Source: Tenrec ecaudatus (taxonomy: Eukaryota; Chordata; Mammalia; Afrosoricida; Tenrecidae). From it: a stretch of 64,000 bases of DNA. The DNA lies in NCBI RefSeq assembly GCF_050624435.1, contig NC_134540.1:107847739-107911738 (forward strand). The letters run 5' to 3'. Positions 10,560-22,425 of the stretch are shown here, one piece after another (position 1 is the first letter of the stretch; each line of letters begins with the position of its first letter). Below the pieces are notes generated by a model. That model worked only from the letters and a program-made list of their open reading frames with translations. It was not told the DNA's origin and made no database searches. A program made the translations under genes and the position numbers.

Positions 10560-11320
10560 ATTTCCCTTGTAGTTTTTATTATGAACCCTATGTGTAGTGG
10601 AATGAAATTTCATATGGTTCTTCTGCCCAAGACTCTGAAACTTCCACCAAACGATAGAATGGGATTATGCAAATAGACCTTGTGTAACACTAATAGAGGG
10701 GATTGGTCAGTTTTTATTATTACATGGTCTCTAACCGCCCACCCCCTACACACCACCATTCTCCCCTCCCTGCCCCTGCCTTATCTACAAAGATGAGCTG
10801 TCTTTGAAGCAGCAGCAGAGAGAACCTTGGAAGACCACAAAACAGAGCTCTGAAGTGGTGGAGACCACTGAGACCAGATGCATCAGACACTGGCATGGTG
10901 AGACTATGGGGTACTTTCTTCTTATCTTGTCTGACAGCTTGGAACTATGGGGCAGAGTGAAAGGCAGGCTAGTTTACTGGTCCATAAGGTCAAGGGACCT
11001 CATAATTTAGAGGCTGACAACCAGAGAGGGAGAGTTGGTGATGGGCTGTGGAATCGAATGATTCTATCCTTACTATTTCCTGATCCTGCCTCATGGTAAC
11101 CTATTGACTTCCCTAACAAATCCCCTTAATTTTGAGTATGATTTGTGAGTTCTGTGTGGCAATTGGAACAAAGTTATTGAGCCCAGCAAGATGAGAAGTG
11201 ACAAAGGAGGAATCATTGTGTCAGAAGAGGTAAAAAAGGCTGGAATATGGAGGCGTGTCTGAATTGCCTCATGACAGTGAAGAAGTCAGAAGAGGTTAGA
11301 TGTATTCATTTTACCAGACT
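10560..11320 (+). repeat. LTR-like repeat block, unnamed
   Basis: Features suggest an old LTR plus the start of its internal region. There is a C-rich zone at 10,735-10,785, an aacaaatccccttaatttt stretch near 11,116 that may hold a decayed polyadenylation signal, then 'gagttctgtgtggcaattgg' and 'gtgtcagaagaggtaaaaaa'. The best ORF (10,804-11,010) is not recognisable. I see no clear TG...CA boundaries, so this is tentative. Confidence 0.3.
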
Positions 11321-11339
11321 ATGATCTTTTTCTTTCTTT

Positions 11340-11845
11340 CTTAAAAAAATCATTTTATTTGGGCTCATACAACACTTTATCACAATCCATACATACGTCA
11401 ATTGATACATACGTCAATTCTCTAAAACACACATATACATTCGTTGCCCTCATCAGTATCAAATCACTCACTTTCAACATGGGTTCCTGGAATCAGCTCC
11501 TGCTCCTCATTTTTTTTTTTGTTTTTCCCCCTCTCTCCCTGCTCCCCCCTCTGTCAGGAACCATTGATAATTTATAAATTATTATTTTGTCATATCTTAC
11601 ACTGTCCGACATCTCTCTTCACCCACTTTTCTGTTGTCTGTTCCCAAGGGAGGAGGTTATATGTATATCCTTGCAATTGGTTCCCCCTTTCCACTCCCAC
11701 CCTCCCCCCTCCCTCCCAGTATCACCACACTCAGCACTGGTCCTGTGGGGTTCGTTTGTCCGGGATTCCCTGTGTTTCCAGTTTCTCTCTGGACCATTGT
11801 GTGTCCACTGGTTTGTCCAGGTTTGTAAGGCAGAATTGGGATCAT

Positions 11846-11880
<35 letters not shown>
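11340..11880 (-). mobile_element. L1-type LINE 3' end, antisense
   Basis: Antisense counterpart of 1-545: starts with 'tcattttatttgggctcata' (the complement of the aataaaa end), then 'caatccatacatacgtcaat', the T/C-rich block at 11,505-11,550, 'gttcccaagggaggaggtta' and 'ggattccctgtgtttccagt'. Its far end runs into a (GT)n microsatellite. ORFs here (the longest is 145 codons) are by-products of the C/T-rich composition. Confidence 0.65.
11849..11879. repeat. (GT)n microsatellite
   Basis: About 15 uninterrupted TG units, at the 5' limit of the antisense L1 3' end. Confidence 0.95.
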
Positions 11881-11882
<2 letters not shown>

Positions 11883-12769
11883 CTATCATCTTTTTCATTT
11901 CCCTGATTCTTTTTCAATTTTGTTGACGTCTGCTGAACAAACCTCCTCCATCTTCCCCCTGTTTCTCTGCACCTGCTGCTCTCTCTTGCTCTCTCTCTGT
12001 TTTTATGTATCTCTGACTGTTTCGTTCCCTGTCTCTCTCTCTTCGTATGTGTGATATATAATTAACACAAAAGAAGGGAGAACAGCTCCCTTTCAGGCAC
12101 CTATAAGCCTCTTCATGTTTTCTCAGCTTTTGTGTTACAGAATGACAGCTCACTCTCTTGTGCACACAGTAGGGCATTTTATCTCTGCATAGCCTATCTC
12201 TTGACATAGCTGTTTGGTCCATGTCGTGACTATCCTGATTGCTCTTAAATGGCTTACTCCTAAGTTTTATTTTTAAAAAGAAAGCAAGGGTTGGAATGGA
12301 AAAAGAAACAAAGTTATCCAAGTCTTTTAAAGAATATTTTTAGTATGAACTTCCTGTCCAAGCATTCAATGCTAAAGCCTCTTTGAGCATGATGAGGTGG
12401 GCTGGAACCTGCGGAAGAAAGATAGGGCTCACAGCTCCCTGCATCAGTCTGTCTCCCAGGCACTCCTGACCAAGGAGCTGGCTTTCTGGGCACAGAGTTC
12501 GTCACATGAGTTTTTCACTGAGCCCAAATACATCAGACGAGGATAGATGTGAAGGCGTCGATTTCCAGCACTTTATTTATCCTGTGGCAGGGCTTATAGG
12601 AAAAGCTGGGGATCACTTCAAACTTGACTTTCTACAGCCCTGCAAGGTTGCATGAATACGAAGAACAGTTGGAAGTTGGCAATGTAATTTGGGCAATCGA
12701 TCCCATATTTCAAGAGAAAAGTTTGGTGAAGTTGATCCAAGGCTAGAAGTAAGATTCATGGGTTAAGAC
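11881..12769. other. Unassigned sequence with a protein-like stretch
   Basis: No named repeat seen. At about 12,542-12,746 two frames joined by an apparent frameshift near 12,654 read as compositionally normal protein (V-D-F-Q-H-F-I-Y-P-V-A-G in the first, E-V-G-N-V-I-W-A-I-D-P in the second, ending at a TAG). I do not recognise it; it may be chance or a decayed coding fragment. Confidence 0.25.
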
Positions 12770-13060
12770 TTTGGTTGATGGACAATTAGTTTTTCCCACT
12801 TTTTGGCTACTGTGAAATATGCTTCAATGAACATTGGTGTTTGAGTATTTGAATTCCTGCTTCCAAGTCTTTGGGGGTGTATACCAGGTGGTGGAACTGC
12901 TAGGTCATATGGTGATTCTTTGTTCAATGTTTTGAGGACCTGTCAAATTGTTTTCCACAGTGACTGTGTTATTTTACATCTCCACTAGCAATGTTTGAGG
13001 GTTGCAGTTTCTTCAAGTCCTCACCAACAGCTTCTTGGTGGTTTTAAGATTGTAGCCATT
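12770..13060 (-). mobile_element. L1 3' UTR fragment, antisense
   Basis: Contains the antisense L1 signature 'cactttttggctactgtgaa', 'gaacattggtgt', 'gctaggtcatatggtgattc', 'tgttttccacagtgactg' and 'ctccactagcaatgtttgag'. This is among the most recognisable old mammalian L1 3' regions. It is cut by an LTR at 13,061. Confidence 0.85.
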
Positions 13061-13632
13061 TGTGGTAGTTACATAGTCTCATGTCAATTTGAGAGGATTA
13101 TGAGTGAAGGGGTGGAGTCTGGCTTGTCAATCAAGATATAACCAATAAGAGGCCTCTGCGTGAGCATAGCCTTCTCCTGAGAATTCTGGGAACTCCAGTA
13201 TGTCCTACTTGAAGGTGGGAGATGCCTCTCTCTCTGCTCACTCCCTGGGAGACACTGCAGCTGATAAAACATGTGGAACTATGATAGCTGGAGGAGCCAC
13301 GTGGACATACCCTGATGCAGCCATAACTCTGGACCTGGAGGAGCCATGTGGAGACCCCTGCCAGCACTGAGATGCTTATAATGCCACTGGATCTACAAGA
13401 ATTCCCACCCACTGGCCTGTGATTGTCCTGTATTCAGCATCATTGCATGTATTTCATGAGTCTGAAGAGTACTTTACAGATTGGTATCAGACACATGGGC
13501 TAATATTGGACTGATGGGCTTGGCCTAGACTGGCTTAGGATGCTTTCTTAATGTACTATTACCCTTTATATAAAACTCTTATCCACACAAGTGTCTATGA
13601 AGTTGTTTCTCTAACCTAGCTAGACTAACACA
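13061..13632 (+). mobile_element. Solo LTR (ERVL/MaLR-like)
   Basis: Begins tgtggtagttac and ends 'gactaacaca' (13,623-13,632). Flanks are ccatt (13,056-13,060) and ccatc (13,633-13,637), a 5-bp duplication with one mismatch. The body matches the LTR at 9,953 ('gagtgaaggggtggagtct', 'cactggcctgtgat', 'atataaaactctt'). It is inserted at the edge of an antisense L1. Confidence 0.75.
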
Positions 13633-13637
13633 CCATC

Positions 13638-13955
13638 CTAGTAGATGTGAAGTATATAACATCCTTGAAATGACAAAGTTGTAGAAAGGAGAAAAGTCGG
13701 TGGTTATCAGGGACTGAGCAGGGGTGGGACCAGAAAGAATGATGTGGCTATCAAAGGAAACCATGGAGGAACCTTTTAGTGAGGGACGTGCTGTTTCTTG
13801 TCTGTGTTCATGTGAATATTCTGCACTATGGTTTTGTAAGTTTAGGGGAGATTGGGTAAAGGGAACACAAGTCCTTTCCTTATTATTTTTTATGACTGCA
13901 TGCAAGTTTTCAATTATCTCAAAGTAAAAGTTTATATTTAAAAATATATTAGTGT
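13638..13955 (+). mobile_element. L1 3' UTR and end, sense
   Basis: Old L1 3' end in sense: 'ccttgaaatgacaaagttgt', 'ggttatcagggactgagcag', 'ggggagattgggtaaaggg', 'gactgcatgcaagttttcaa' and 'ttatctcaaagtaaaag', then an A-rich end. Confidence 0.8.
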
Positions 13956-14769
13956 AGTAACAATTTCACCATATAAATCCATGTGGACATTTGTGTCTGT
14001 GGACTATGTTCCTAGGGAATTCATTTGTATTCATACATTTAAAACTTTTGAATCACATTGTCAAATTGCTTCTGAGGGTTGTTTCAGTTTGTATGGACCT
14101 TTATTTTCAGATAATTATGTACTAGTTACAATTTTTGGTATTACAATTGTTTTAAAAATAATAAGTTAGTATTATTAAACCCTTGCCTTTTATGGGGTAC
14201 AGTACTGAACACTTCACTTTGAATTTTAAACTCCCCAGAGACCCCTGGCATCAGCCCATTGGTACCTCACTTTTAAAACATAAAAACTGAAACTTAGAAA
14301 CCTTGAGTAACTCACCTCAGATTACATACTGGTAAGTGGCATGCTTGAGACTAGTTAACATGCTTGAGATTAGTTTACAAAGCCAGTATGCAAATCTCTG
14401 TGTTATTTTATGCCTTGCTTTATTAGAATACCTTTTAGTGAGTAGGCATATACTCCAGGGATTAGGAGAATGTTATGTGGATGAGAGGTTGGGAAAAATA
14501 GCTTCTTTCTAAATATCAATGTAACTTTATGAGACCTAGACTTGAGGGACGCAGTGATACTTCTGGAAACATCACTAACTCAAAGTAGGCTTTCCTTTTC
14601 CCTCTGGCTCTTTAGAGGTGAATGCACAGCTTCCTCCCTCCCCCCAGATGTTCAGCTTGATATTAAAGCCTAAAGGCAAGAATAGGTGTCTGCTGAAGAT
14701 ACATGTCTATAATTATCAAATCATTGTGCCTATAGTACATGTAGTCATATTCTCAGCTCATTTTATAGT
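13956..14769. other. Unassigned intergenic sequence
   Basis: No coding frame or named repeat seen. A 'gcttgagactagttaacat' phrase is imperfectly repeated in tandem at 14,343-14,378. Confidence 0.35.
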
Positions 14770-15136
14770 TGTGGCTTTAGTTCAAGAAGTAATTGTATAT
14801 AAATAAAACATCCCAGCCCAGTCAAGATCAAGTCCATAAATTCGACACTAGTCCATAAGTCCCTCTTCAGACTCACAAAATCTCATTCAGAATGCAGGAA
14901 GATCATAGACCAGTGGGTGCAAAGTCTTGTGGATCCAATGGTGGTGGAAGAATCACCAGGCTCTGTCAGGTCTCACCCACATGGCTCACCAACAGGAAGT
15001 TGAAACAGAGGAAGTTCCCAGGACCCTCGTTATGAGGAGGTCATGCCTTCAAGGAGGCAGCATCAGATTTTGACCCAATTGACAGGCTAGACTCCATCCA
15101 TACACTTCAAGTTGACATGAAATTATGTAACTATCA
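14770..15136 (-). repeat. 3' LTR of the two-LTR element
   Basis: On the minus strand it starts tgatagttacataatt (upper end 15,136) and ends 'gccaca' at 14,770. Blocks shared with the partner LTR: 'cccagcccagtcaagatcaa', 'gtcttgtggatccaatgg' and 'cttcaagttgacatgaaatt' (the last partly). The region next to its 3' end is shortened. Confidence 0.65.
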
Positions 15137-16799
15137 CGGACCACCCTTTGTCAACTTGACACTTTTATACAACTGTTTAGCCATCCATAACTATTAAAAC
15201 AAAGACCATAGTAGAATCATATGTGTGCCTAATAGGACAAAGCTAAAATGCATACAACTCAAAATATGCCAGCCACCTATAAACATAATATTGTCTATGT
15301 AAATACAATGTTCTATACCTAAAATATTAAGTCTACTTAATAATTTATACTTAATTTTAATATAGAATATTAAAAATATCCTATACTTAACAATTGTAGT
15401 TATAGGAAACACCCACACCATAATCCAATCTAAATATTCCCCACCCATGAAAATTTGTAAGCCAACCAACTCCCTATTTTGGATACCCAATTTCTATACT
15501 GTTCACCAATATTAATCCAGTGGTCTGAGCAGGCAATCATGTTCTTTGATGTGAAGAATCTTCGGTTGGAACCTTGTAAGTCTGTATCCATAAGAAAAGT
15601 CAAATCAGGACAGGCCTTCCACAAAGTCAGCAGCAATATACACCAATTCACAGGCTTCAAAATCTTCTTTCATCTAGTTAGGTGCTGGCCAATTCAATGT
15701 GGGCTGCCTTGCTTAGCCTCACCAAGATGCCCATTGGCCGCCTCATATTTTGACCATAGGACCCATCTCAAATTCTCAACCACCCTAGCCCCCTTGGGCT
15801 ACGTCATGCCATAGGCTCAGGTTCCACACAACTCAGACCAGTCAACCCACCCTCATCTCTCCTCTAGTCTCTATGAACCAGGTCCATAGGTGTCAGTGGA
15901 TAAACTCAACCTGTATCTCTATTGCTGCTTTTCTTCCACTTACACTCAACAAACGGATCCAGGTGCCAGCTAGTGAGCTTTCCAGGCTGCCCACAGGTTC
16001 TCTTTAACTTTCAATACTAGAGAGGAGAGTTTCTTCATGACTATATATTTTTTTTCCAGTTTAAGGCACAAATCCCTAGTTTAAAATTCAAAAAGCCAGA
16101 GGTCTCCCCTTTCTTTCTTCAGATTGTCAGCAGCTCTCTCAGCAAGTCTTTCCAAATGCAAATGCACAGAGGACTCAAGTCATTGGGTGTGGCTTATTTT
16201 TCCAAAAGTTTCTTTGCAGGGGTGACCTAAACCCACTTAAAGATACAATTTAATGTCTGAAGGCAGTGGGATTATAAGATCCCTATTTTCATACTTCCCA
16301 ATGTTCATTTCTACCATACATTATATCAATAACTATAGGTAGAAAAGACCAATATAATCCTAGTCCAGCCGGATCTTAAATACATTCTTAAAAAAGTTAA
16401 CTTCAATCCTTTCTTATCTAATCTAACTCATTCCTATACAATACGGCCTTAGCTCTCTGCCTTCATGAAGCCAGGGTAGGGCCTTCTGTCACCCATTTGG
16501 TTCATGCAGCATGGTCTCAGAGGAGAAGTTCAAGGGGTGCCATTTTGCCACTGAGCTCAAAATTTACATCAGTCATATTCATTTTCATCATTTCAAAGAG
16601 GATTAACCAAAGACAACTTCTAGGAATCAAAACCTTCACTTCCCATGTCTCTTCCAAAAAACAACCCAGTAAACAATGCGGTCTGATCTAATCTATGGCT
16701 AGCCAAAGAGAAACTACCATAAGGCAGAGGTCAAACAAGCATCTACTATCCATCTTCATGATTTGTTCTCTAGTACCCCACTCCCAAGGTACTGTAATG
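15137..16799 (-). other. Internal region of the two-LTR element
   Basis: AT-rich, with no open frame longer than about 110 codons on either strand and no retroviral protease, RT or integrase motif that I can recognise. Bounded by the paired LTRs. Likely a non-autonomous internal sequence; the identification depends on the flanking LTRs. Confidence 0.5.
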
Positions 16800-17229
16800 T
16801 GTGTGGCCCAGTTGACTAGAGAAACAACTTCAGTGACAGTCATATATGTGTTAGAGAAAACTCTATATCAAGAAGTGATTGTATATCAAGAAAACATCCC
16901 AGCCCAGTCAAGATCAAGTCCATAAGTCCAAAACTAGCCCATGAGTCCCTTTTCAGACTGCAATGATACAGAAAGCAAGAAGATCACAGGCTGGTGGACA
17001 CAAAGTCTTGTGGATCCAATGGCAGTGGGAGCCTCATAAGGCTCTGACAGGTCTCAGCTGTGTGACTCGCCAAAATAGGAAGGTGAAGCAGAGAGTGGGG
17101 AGAGGTTCTCAGGACCGGCCTTATGAGGAGGTCATGCCCACAAGGAGGTGCCATCAAACTGTGACCTGACTGACAGTCTAGACTCCACCCCTACACTTCA
17201 GGTTGATGCAAAATTATGTAACTAATACA
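16800..17229 (-). repeat. 5' LTR of the two-LTR element
   Basis: On the minus strand it starts tgtattagttacataatt and ends '...gccacaca' near 16,800. It carries 'gactagagaaacaacttcag' and 'cccagcccagtcaagatcaa' in the plus-strand reading. Confidence 0.65.
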
Positions 17230-18283
17230 ATAGACTAAGTGGAATGCAGGCATAATAAAGGGCATAAAATACACTGTACTTGAGTATAATTCATTTATGC
17301 GAGGCTGCTCATCACTGAGTTCATAAATGTGCCAAAACTTTCGTTCTTCAGTGGTTCCAAGTAGGGAGACAATCATTTTTATTAAGTGTTTTCAGTGTTT
17401 CTAATTGTATTGATTTTTTTTTGACTGTCACTGTGAATTGAGAATACATCTTCACTGAGCTGTCAAGAAAGACACTTATCTGTTTTACAGTCTGGAAGCT
17501 CTCCATGTCTTCTTAAGAGCCGGTGCTAAGTATTGTAAATTGCCAAGAAAGTAAAATTTTAAAAGTCAGATTTAATGAACATCTTAGATAGAGGTGATTG
17601 AGTTCTTGGAAGTGAAAAGTAATTAGATCTAATTGTTAAACCCAATTATTTATAGCAGGAACAGGTGCAGAATTTATGAGTTTAGAAGATGATCTGTTCT
17701 TCACTGTATATAAGTAATAAGTGACCATAAATATAAATTGTGTTACTTCAAGTTATACTTCTTATTGGATAAAACATGTAGAAATAAACCAGATGACATG
17801 AAGACTGTTTCATAATGTCTCTGATCATCCGTAGAAAGAAGGTCTGCAGTAAGGATGTCCACATGGTAGTTCTCAGCACTCGTGTGTGTGTGACTTCGTG
17901 ATATTCACATGTATATATGTGCCTCTTAGCAGCCCTTCTCATTTTACTTCAGTGGTTCTCAATAATTTCAGGGGAAAAGGGAAATGAAATCACTGGGAAT
18001 ATTGGCAGATTGTTGGGGCGTGGTTATAAAACATCTCCCAGGCAATAATTATTCACCACTTTCCAAGTACTAATTATCCTCCTTTGCGGAAAATATCTAG
18101 CTCAAGGACATAGCTAGGAATTTTAAAAACAAAGAAACAAAGCATTAATTAACCCCTATGCTAATAAAATTCAATTTCCAAAAAATGTATTCCTTGATTG
18201 TAAAATGATTAATTATCTCACTGAACTCTAAAAGGCAACAAATAATATATAGACACATTTCATCAAGAAAAATGAAAGAATGT
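17230..18283. other. Unassigned sequence with a possible hAT remnant
   Basis: Mostly unrecognised. From 17,952 the phrase 'cagtggttctcaataatttc' followed by 'ttggcagattgttggggcgt' and 'acatctcccaggcaataatt' resembles an ancient MER20-like hAT element. No right end or duplication could be placed. Confidence 0.3.
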
Positions 18284-18780
18284 TGTGTTAGTCTGGGTAC
18301 TTTAGAGAAACAAATCCACAGAAACTCACGTATAAGAGAGAATTTTATGTAAAGAGTAAGTACACATCAAGAAAACCTCCCTACTCAGGGCTGCCCAAGC
18401 CTATAAGTCCAACATTAGCCCATTTGTCCAACACCAATCCACAAAGTCTTCCCCCATCTCACAAAGCACACACAATGATGCCGTCTGCAGGAGGAAAGCC
18501 GAGTCAGTGAATGTGTAAGTATCTCAGCACTGGCACAGGTCCCCACACGGCTGCTCCAGCACCCAGGGCTGCATCAAGGTAGGTCCATGCTGCTTCTCTT
18601 TGGGGATGTCTTGCAGGAAGTAAGCCTTGCAAGCTGAAGCAGGGAACTGGTCCGGCCATCAGAAAGCAAGAGACCAGAGAACTAGAAAGGCGAGGCTCAC
18701 TGAGCCATTCATCCCTCCGCCCTTCAATGAACCCCACATGTGTTTATCAGCCAGGTTGGCACAATCAACTAACTACTGCA
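18284..18780 (-). mobile_element. LTR of the same superfamily, second subfamily
   Basis: In plus reading starts 'tgtgttagtctgggtacttt', with 'gagaaacaaatccacagaaa', 'cccacatgtgtttatcagcc' and 'aggttggcacaatcaactaa' near its upper end. It matches the LTR at 47,651-48,160 in reverse complement ('ctggctgataaacacatgtg', 'cagtgagcctcgcctttcta'). The upper boundary is uncertain by a few bases and no clean duplication was found. Confidence 0.65.
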
Positions 18781-19849
18781 GGAAGCTTTAAAATGCTTGT
18801 CCTTGCACTGGCATAGTACTTTAAGTTCACTAGGGGAATCTAGCATGCAGTTTGGTTCATTGTCAGGGGCTCATTGTGTGTATGTTAGTCAGTTCTACAT
18901 TTCAACTCAGGAAGTGGAAGCCAGCGACCCCTCTGGAGGGGCCGGGTACACGGAGAGGAGTGAAAACCCGTCCACACATCTGCCTGCTGTTGTGAGTTGC
19001 ATTCTGCTATTGTTTTTTTTTTTAATCAGATGTTCAGTCTGAGTATCTGTCCATTACTGAGATGTAAGTCAGGATAATAGCTCTCCAGTGAAAATCACTC
19101 AGCCCAAGCCCACCGTTTGCATGCATGAATTCTTCAGTTCCATCCTTTTAAGGGAACTGGAGCTTGTGTTTGGTTTCTGGCGAGGTGCCGTTTCAAGCAT
19201 TTCCATTACACCTGGCCTAGATGTCAATTCGATTTCTTCTCACTCAATAAAATAATGTATTAGGAAAATAGGGGTTTAACGTGCCTGACTGCATTTAATA
19301 TGGCTCTTGCAAATAATAAATGCCCTAAATCTTGTTGGACAGCAGAAGGAACTAAGACTTTTCCGTGCTGTCTGTTCAGGTCTATGTAATGCATCTACAA
19401 GGATGCTGGAGGCCCGTGGGAAGAGCCAGGGTGAAAAGGGCGGGGTCCCGCGGGAAGCCTGGTCATGAGCTCTGGGGTTATCATCGCAAGGGTCACTTAT
19501 CATTACCAATAGGAAACCTGGGTTCTTGGCAGCGGTGAAGGATGAGGAGCCAGATGGATTTAAGGACTGTTACATTCAATTCTCATATGCTTTTGGCTTT
19601 TCCACTTAACGTCAAAGGTAGGGTTGGTAATACATTTTCAGGGAACAAATGGGGAACAGAAGCTTTTCCTTCGTCCTCACACATCTACTTGAAGCCCTCT
19701 TACACATTTGTTCCTTGCAGGTGATGTATTTGTGAGAATTTGTAGCCCCTTGGAGGAGAAGGAAAGGATTAAAGCAACTATTGATTCACTAATCAATGCA
19801 ACTGCACGATTGCTTAGAACTTCTATAAAATACTCACAGTCATCACTGT
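18781..19849. other. Unassigned intergenic sequence
   Basis: No named repeat or gene. Contains a GC-richer patch at 18,905-18,975 and a T12 run at about 19,011. Confidence 0.35.
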
Positions 19850-20045
19850 CCACAAGAGGAAGAAGATGGAAACAACCCAAATTCCCATCAGTAGAGAGTA
19901 GATAAATAAACTTTGGTATATGCACACCCAATGGAATACGATGCATCGCTATAAAACAATGACAAAACCAAGAAGCCCTTCATGGTATGAATAGACCTGG
20001 AAAACACTACGCACAAAAGGACGAATAGTATCTGAGACCACTGTT
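19850..20045 (+). mobile_element. L1 3' UTR fragment, sense
   Basis: 'gatggaaacaacccaaattc', 'ccatcagtagagagtagata' and 'gcacacccaatggaatacga', then 'gaatagacctggaaaaca', is the characteristic L1 3' region. Confidence 0.75.
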
Positions 20046-20153
20046 AAAGGGGTGGGGGTGGGAGGACCCAAGTGGACAATTTCATACCAAAGGGGCTTCG
20101 GAGTTTCCCAGGGGGCGGAGGATAAGGTCAGAAGATACAGCTACGGGCTGTAT

Positions 20154-20360
20154 CGGAGGTCAGCAACGGCAGCTCTCCAGGTCTATACAGCTATTTTGGT
20201 ACTTATTTGTGGCTTTGCAGTACAATTGGAAAAAATTGAAGGTCGTTATTCAGATAATGATAATTTCATTTATTTAAAAATATATTTATAATTTTGAATA
20301 ATTTTTAAATTGTTGTGAAGGACAGGTTTGGCTTCCATCTCAAGCGTTTGCCCACCCCTG
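20154..20360. mobile_element. Small non-autonomous hAT-like element
   Basis: A 207-bp element. The left end cggaggtcagcaac and the inverted right end caggggtgggcaaac look like diverged hAT terminal repeats. Flanks ggctgtat (20,146-20,153) and ggctggaa (20,361-20,368) agree at 6 of 8 positions. Internal 'ttatttgtggctttgcagta' fits an old non-coding hAT. Confidence 0.5.
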
Positions 20361-20368
20361 GGCTGGAA

Positions 20369-21795
20369 TGAAATGAGGAAAATGAAAACAAGCATCCCAA
20401 GAGAGAGGAGTCAGGGAGCGGGGGAGGGTGAACTCATGGGATTTTGACGAGTGGTTTACACTGGTGAAGGCAAAGTTGAAGGTCTCAAATGTAAACTCCC
20501 ACCTAGTTTACAATAATAATACTACTACACCTCTCTTCCTTCAGGCCTTCATCATCAAGTGAACCACAAAGATTTTTTGATCCACGTATTTTACCCCAAG
20601 CTTATGAATATTACCACTTGGCAAAATCCACCTCCCTTTCCCAAAAAAGAACCAAAGAACCAGACTGCAATGTTTGGTAGTAACTTTATACGCAATGCAC
20701 CTTTATTCCTGGCAAGCTTGTTAAAAGCATATTCCCACATGTGTCAACACTTTCTTAATACTCTGTAATCCATCATGTTAGCCTGGTAGAAGCAAGCCGC
20801 TCTACATTACACTCATCCTCTGCTGAGTGCTGGCCTTCAATCTGTGTGTTCTAGCCCAGGGGTTTCATCTGCTGAACAAATAACAGACTAGGACTTTGAA
20901 ATGAGCTCCCTGAAGTCAGTGGATACATCGCTGAGCACTTTAGTTTGCATTTCATAGTATTCTATATCCAAGAACCAATGCTTTATTGTTGAAAAGGATG
21001 TTCACTTAATAATAGTTGTAAATGCTAAAAAGGAAATCTATTTTTATACAGAAAATTTGGCTTAGAAAGAATCCTATCATATACACTTTTGACAATTTTA
21101 TTCACTGAGTTCATTTTCCTGCTAGTGGTGTGATTTAATGAAGATGAAAATATATTTCTTTTTAATAAAATGGGAATATCTTTTGAGTTTGAGGAAGGCA
21201 GGCAAGAAGGAGAAAATGAAATCTAAATAATAATGAAATTGAGTAATTTGAAATGCCCTATTGTACCTTTGGGTTTATCCCTTGATTCTATGGCTCATCT
21301 GAATGAACTTAGAAATTAGCTGCCATTTGGGTTCAAAGTCTGATTTTGCATTTTGGGAGAGAAATGGATTGGAATTGGATTACAATAGCAACTTTGCTTC
21401 CAATAGTTATCCAGATTGTTTATCACGTGCGTGCATTGGTTTTATAGCCTAAGAGACAGAAGATACACTTATATACTGAAAGTTTCTGATTGCATGAGAC
21501 CTTTTGGGTAATGCAAGAATTTTAGAACATTCAAAGGGAAAAGATCAAGGGTTTTGGAAGCAGAAATTTTCTTCCTGGTACGGCTGAGATTTCAAGGACC
21601 GTTTTCTCTGTGTGTCAACTTGCCTTTGTCAAACGTATTCGTTGAGGGCCATTCCTCATCTTCAAATACTGAAATACAGTAAGGTTAATGCCATCTTCAG
21701 CAGCAGGTGGTGTAAACCAATACCTGTTTCACATCAACATTTTACACTACTTCTCATGGCATTTAAAAAAAATTGGAGCAAATTACATATGGTAG
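20369..21795. other. Unassigned intergenic sequence
   Basis: No gene or repeat I can name. Confidence 0.35.
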
Positions 21796-21799
21796 AAAT

Positions 21800-22200
21800 A
21801 CATTAACCACCACTTGCTATTGAGTTACCTCCAACTCATGGCTACCCTATGAGTATCACAGTACAATTGTGCTCCATATAGTTTTCTCTTTCTATGACTT
21901 AAAAAAGAAATTTCATTTTCAGAAAAGTTACAAGTAAAGTACAACTTACTTTTTATACCAGATTACTCATTCTCCGTGGAGACCATCAAAAATTGCCAGT
22001 GCCGACTGTATTTCAAGTCGTCATGGTGGGGTATTGGGAAACGTTTTCAATTAGCAATACTCACACCTTTGGTAAATCTCATTGGCTATGATATTGCCAC
22101 TGTACAAAGCTCCATGTGGTTTTCAATGGCTAATTTTTCAGAAGTAGGCCTCTAGGCTTCTCTTCTGAAGTGCCTCTAAGCGGCCGTGAGTTTCAATCTT
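21800..22200 (-). mobile_element. RTE/AfroSINE-related fragments, antisense
   Basis: 21,808-21,890 resembles the antisense AfroSINE/RTE tail ('gctattgagttacctccaac', 'tcatggctaccctatgagta'). About 22,085-22,165 reads on the minus strand as 'cctacttctgaaaaattagc' followed by 'cattgaaaaccacatggagc', matching the RTE 5' leader seen at 57,825-57,850. Confidence 0.45.
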
Positions 22201-22224
22201 TGAGTTAGCATACATTGGCGTTAG

Positions 22225-22425
22225 TCATTTTCTACCTCCCCAAGGACTATCAAACTGGCAGTAAGTGGATTTTGACTCAAGGTGACCCTATAAGAGGAAT
22301 AGAATGGCTCCTTAGAGTTTCTGAGGTTGTCAAGCTTTATGAAAGCAGACTGTATCGTCTTGCTCCTCTGGCCTGGCTAGCCTTTCAGTTAGCAGTCCAA
22401 TGCTTAACACACTGAGACACCAGAG
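22225..22425 (-). mobile_element. AfroSINE: AfroSINE, antisense
   Basis: 'actggcagtaagtggatttt', 'gactcaaggtgaccctataa', 'ttagagtttctgaggttgtc' and 'tagcagtccaatgcttaaca' are AfroSINE tail, body and head landmarks in reverse order. Confidence 0.7.

Larger units (their letters stand above)
14770..17229 (-). mobile_element. Near-complete two-LTR element (MaLR/ERVL-like), antisense
   Basis: Two LTRs of one family in the same (minus) orientation, 14,770-15,136 and 16,800-17,229, flank a 1.66-kb internal part. Outer flanks are atagt (14,765-14,769) and ataga (17,230-17,234), a 5-bp duplication with one mismatch. On the minus strand the internal part starts just after the 5' LTR with an 'agtaccttgggagtgggg' phrase. 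That phrase resembles the start of mammalian MaLR internal sequences. A purine-rich 'gacaaagggtgg' precedes the 3' LTR. No gag/pol frame is open, so it is a non-autonomous or decayed element. The 3' LTR lacks about 60 bp relative to the 5' LTR. Confidence 0.65.

Noticed and set aside
11444..11881. 145-codon frame (+)
   Set aside because: It lies in an antisense L1 3' UTR and ends in the GT repeat; composition explains it.
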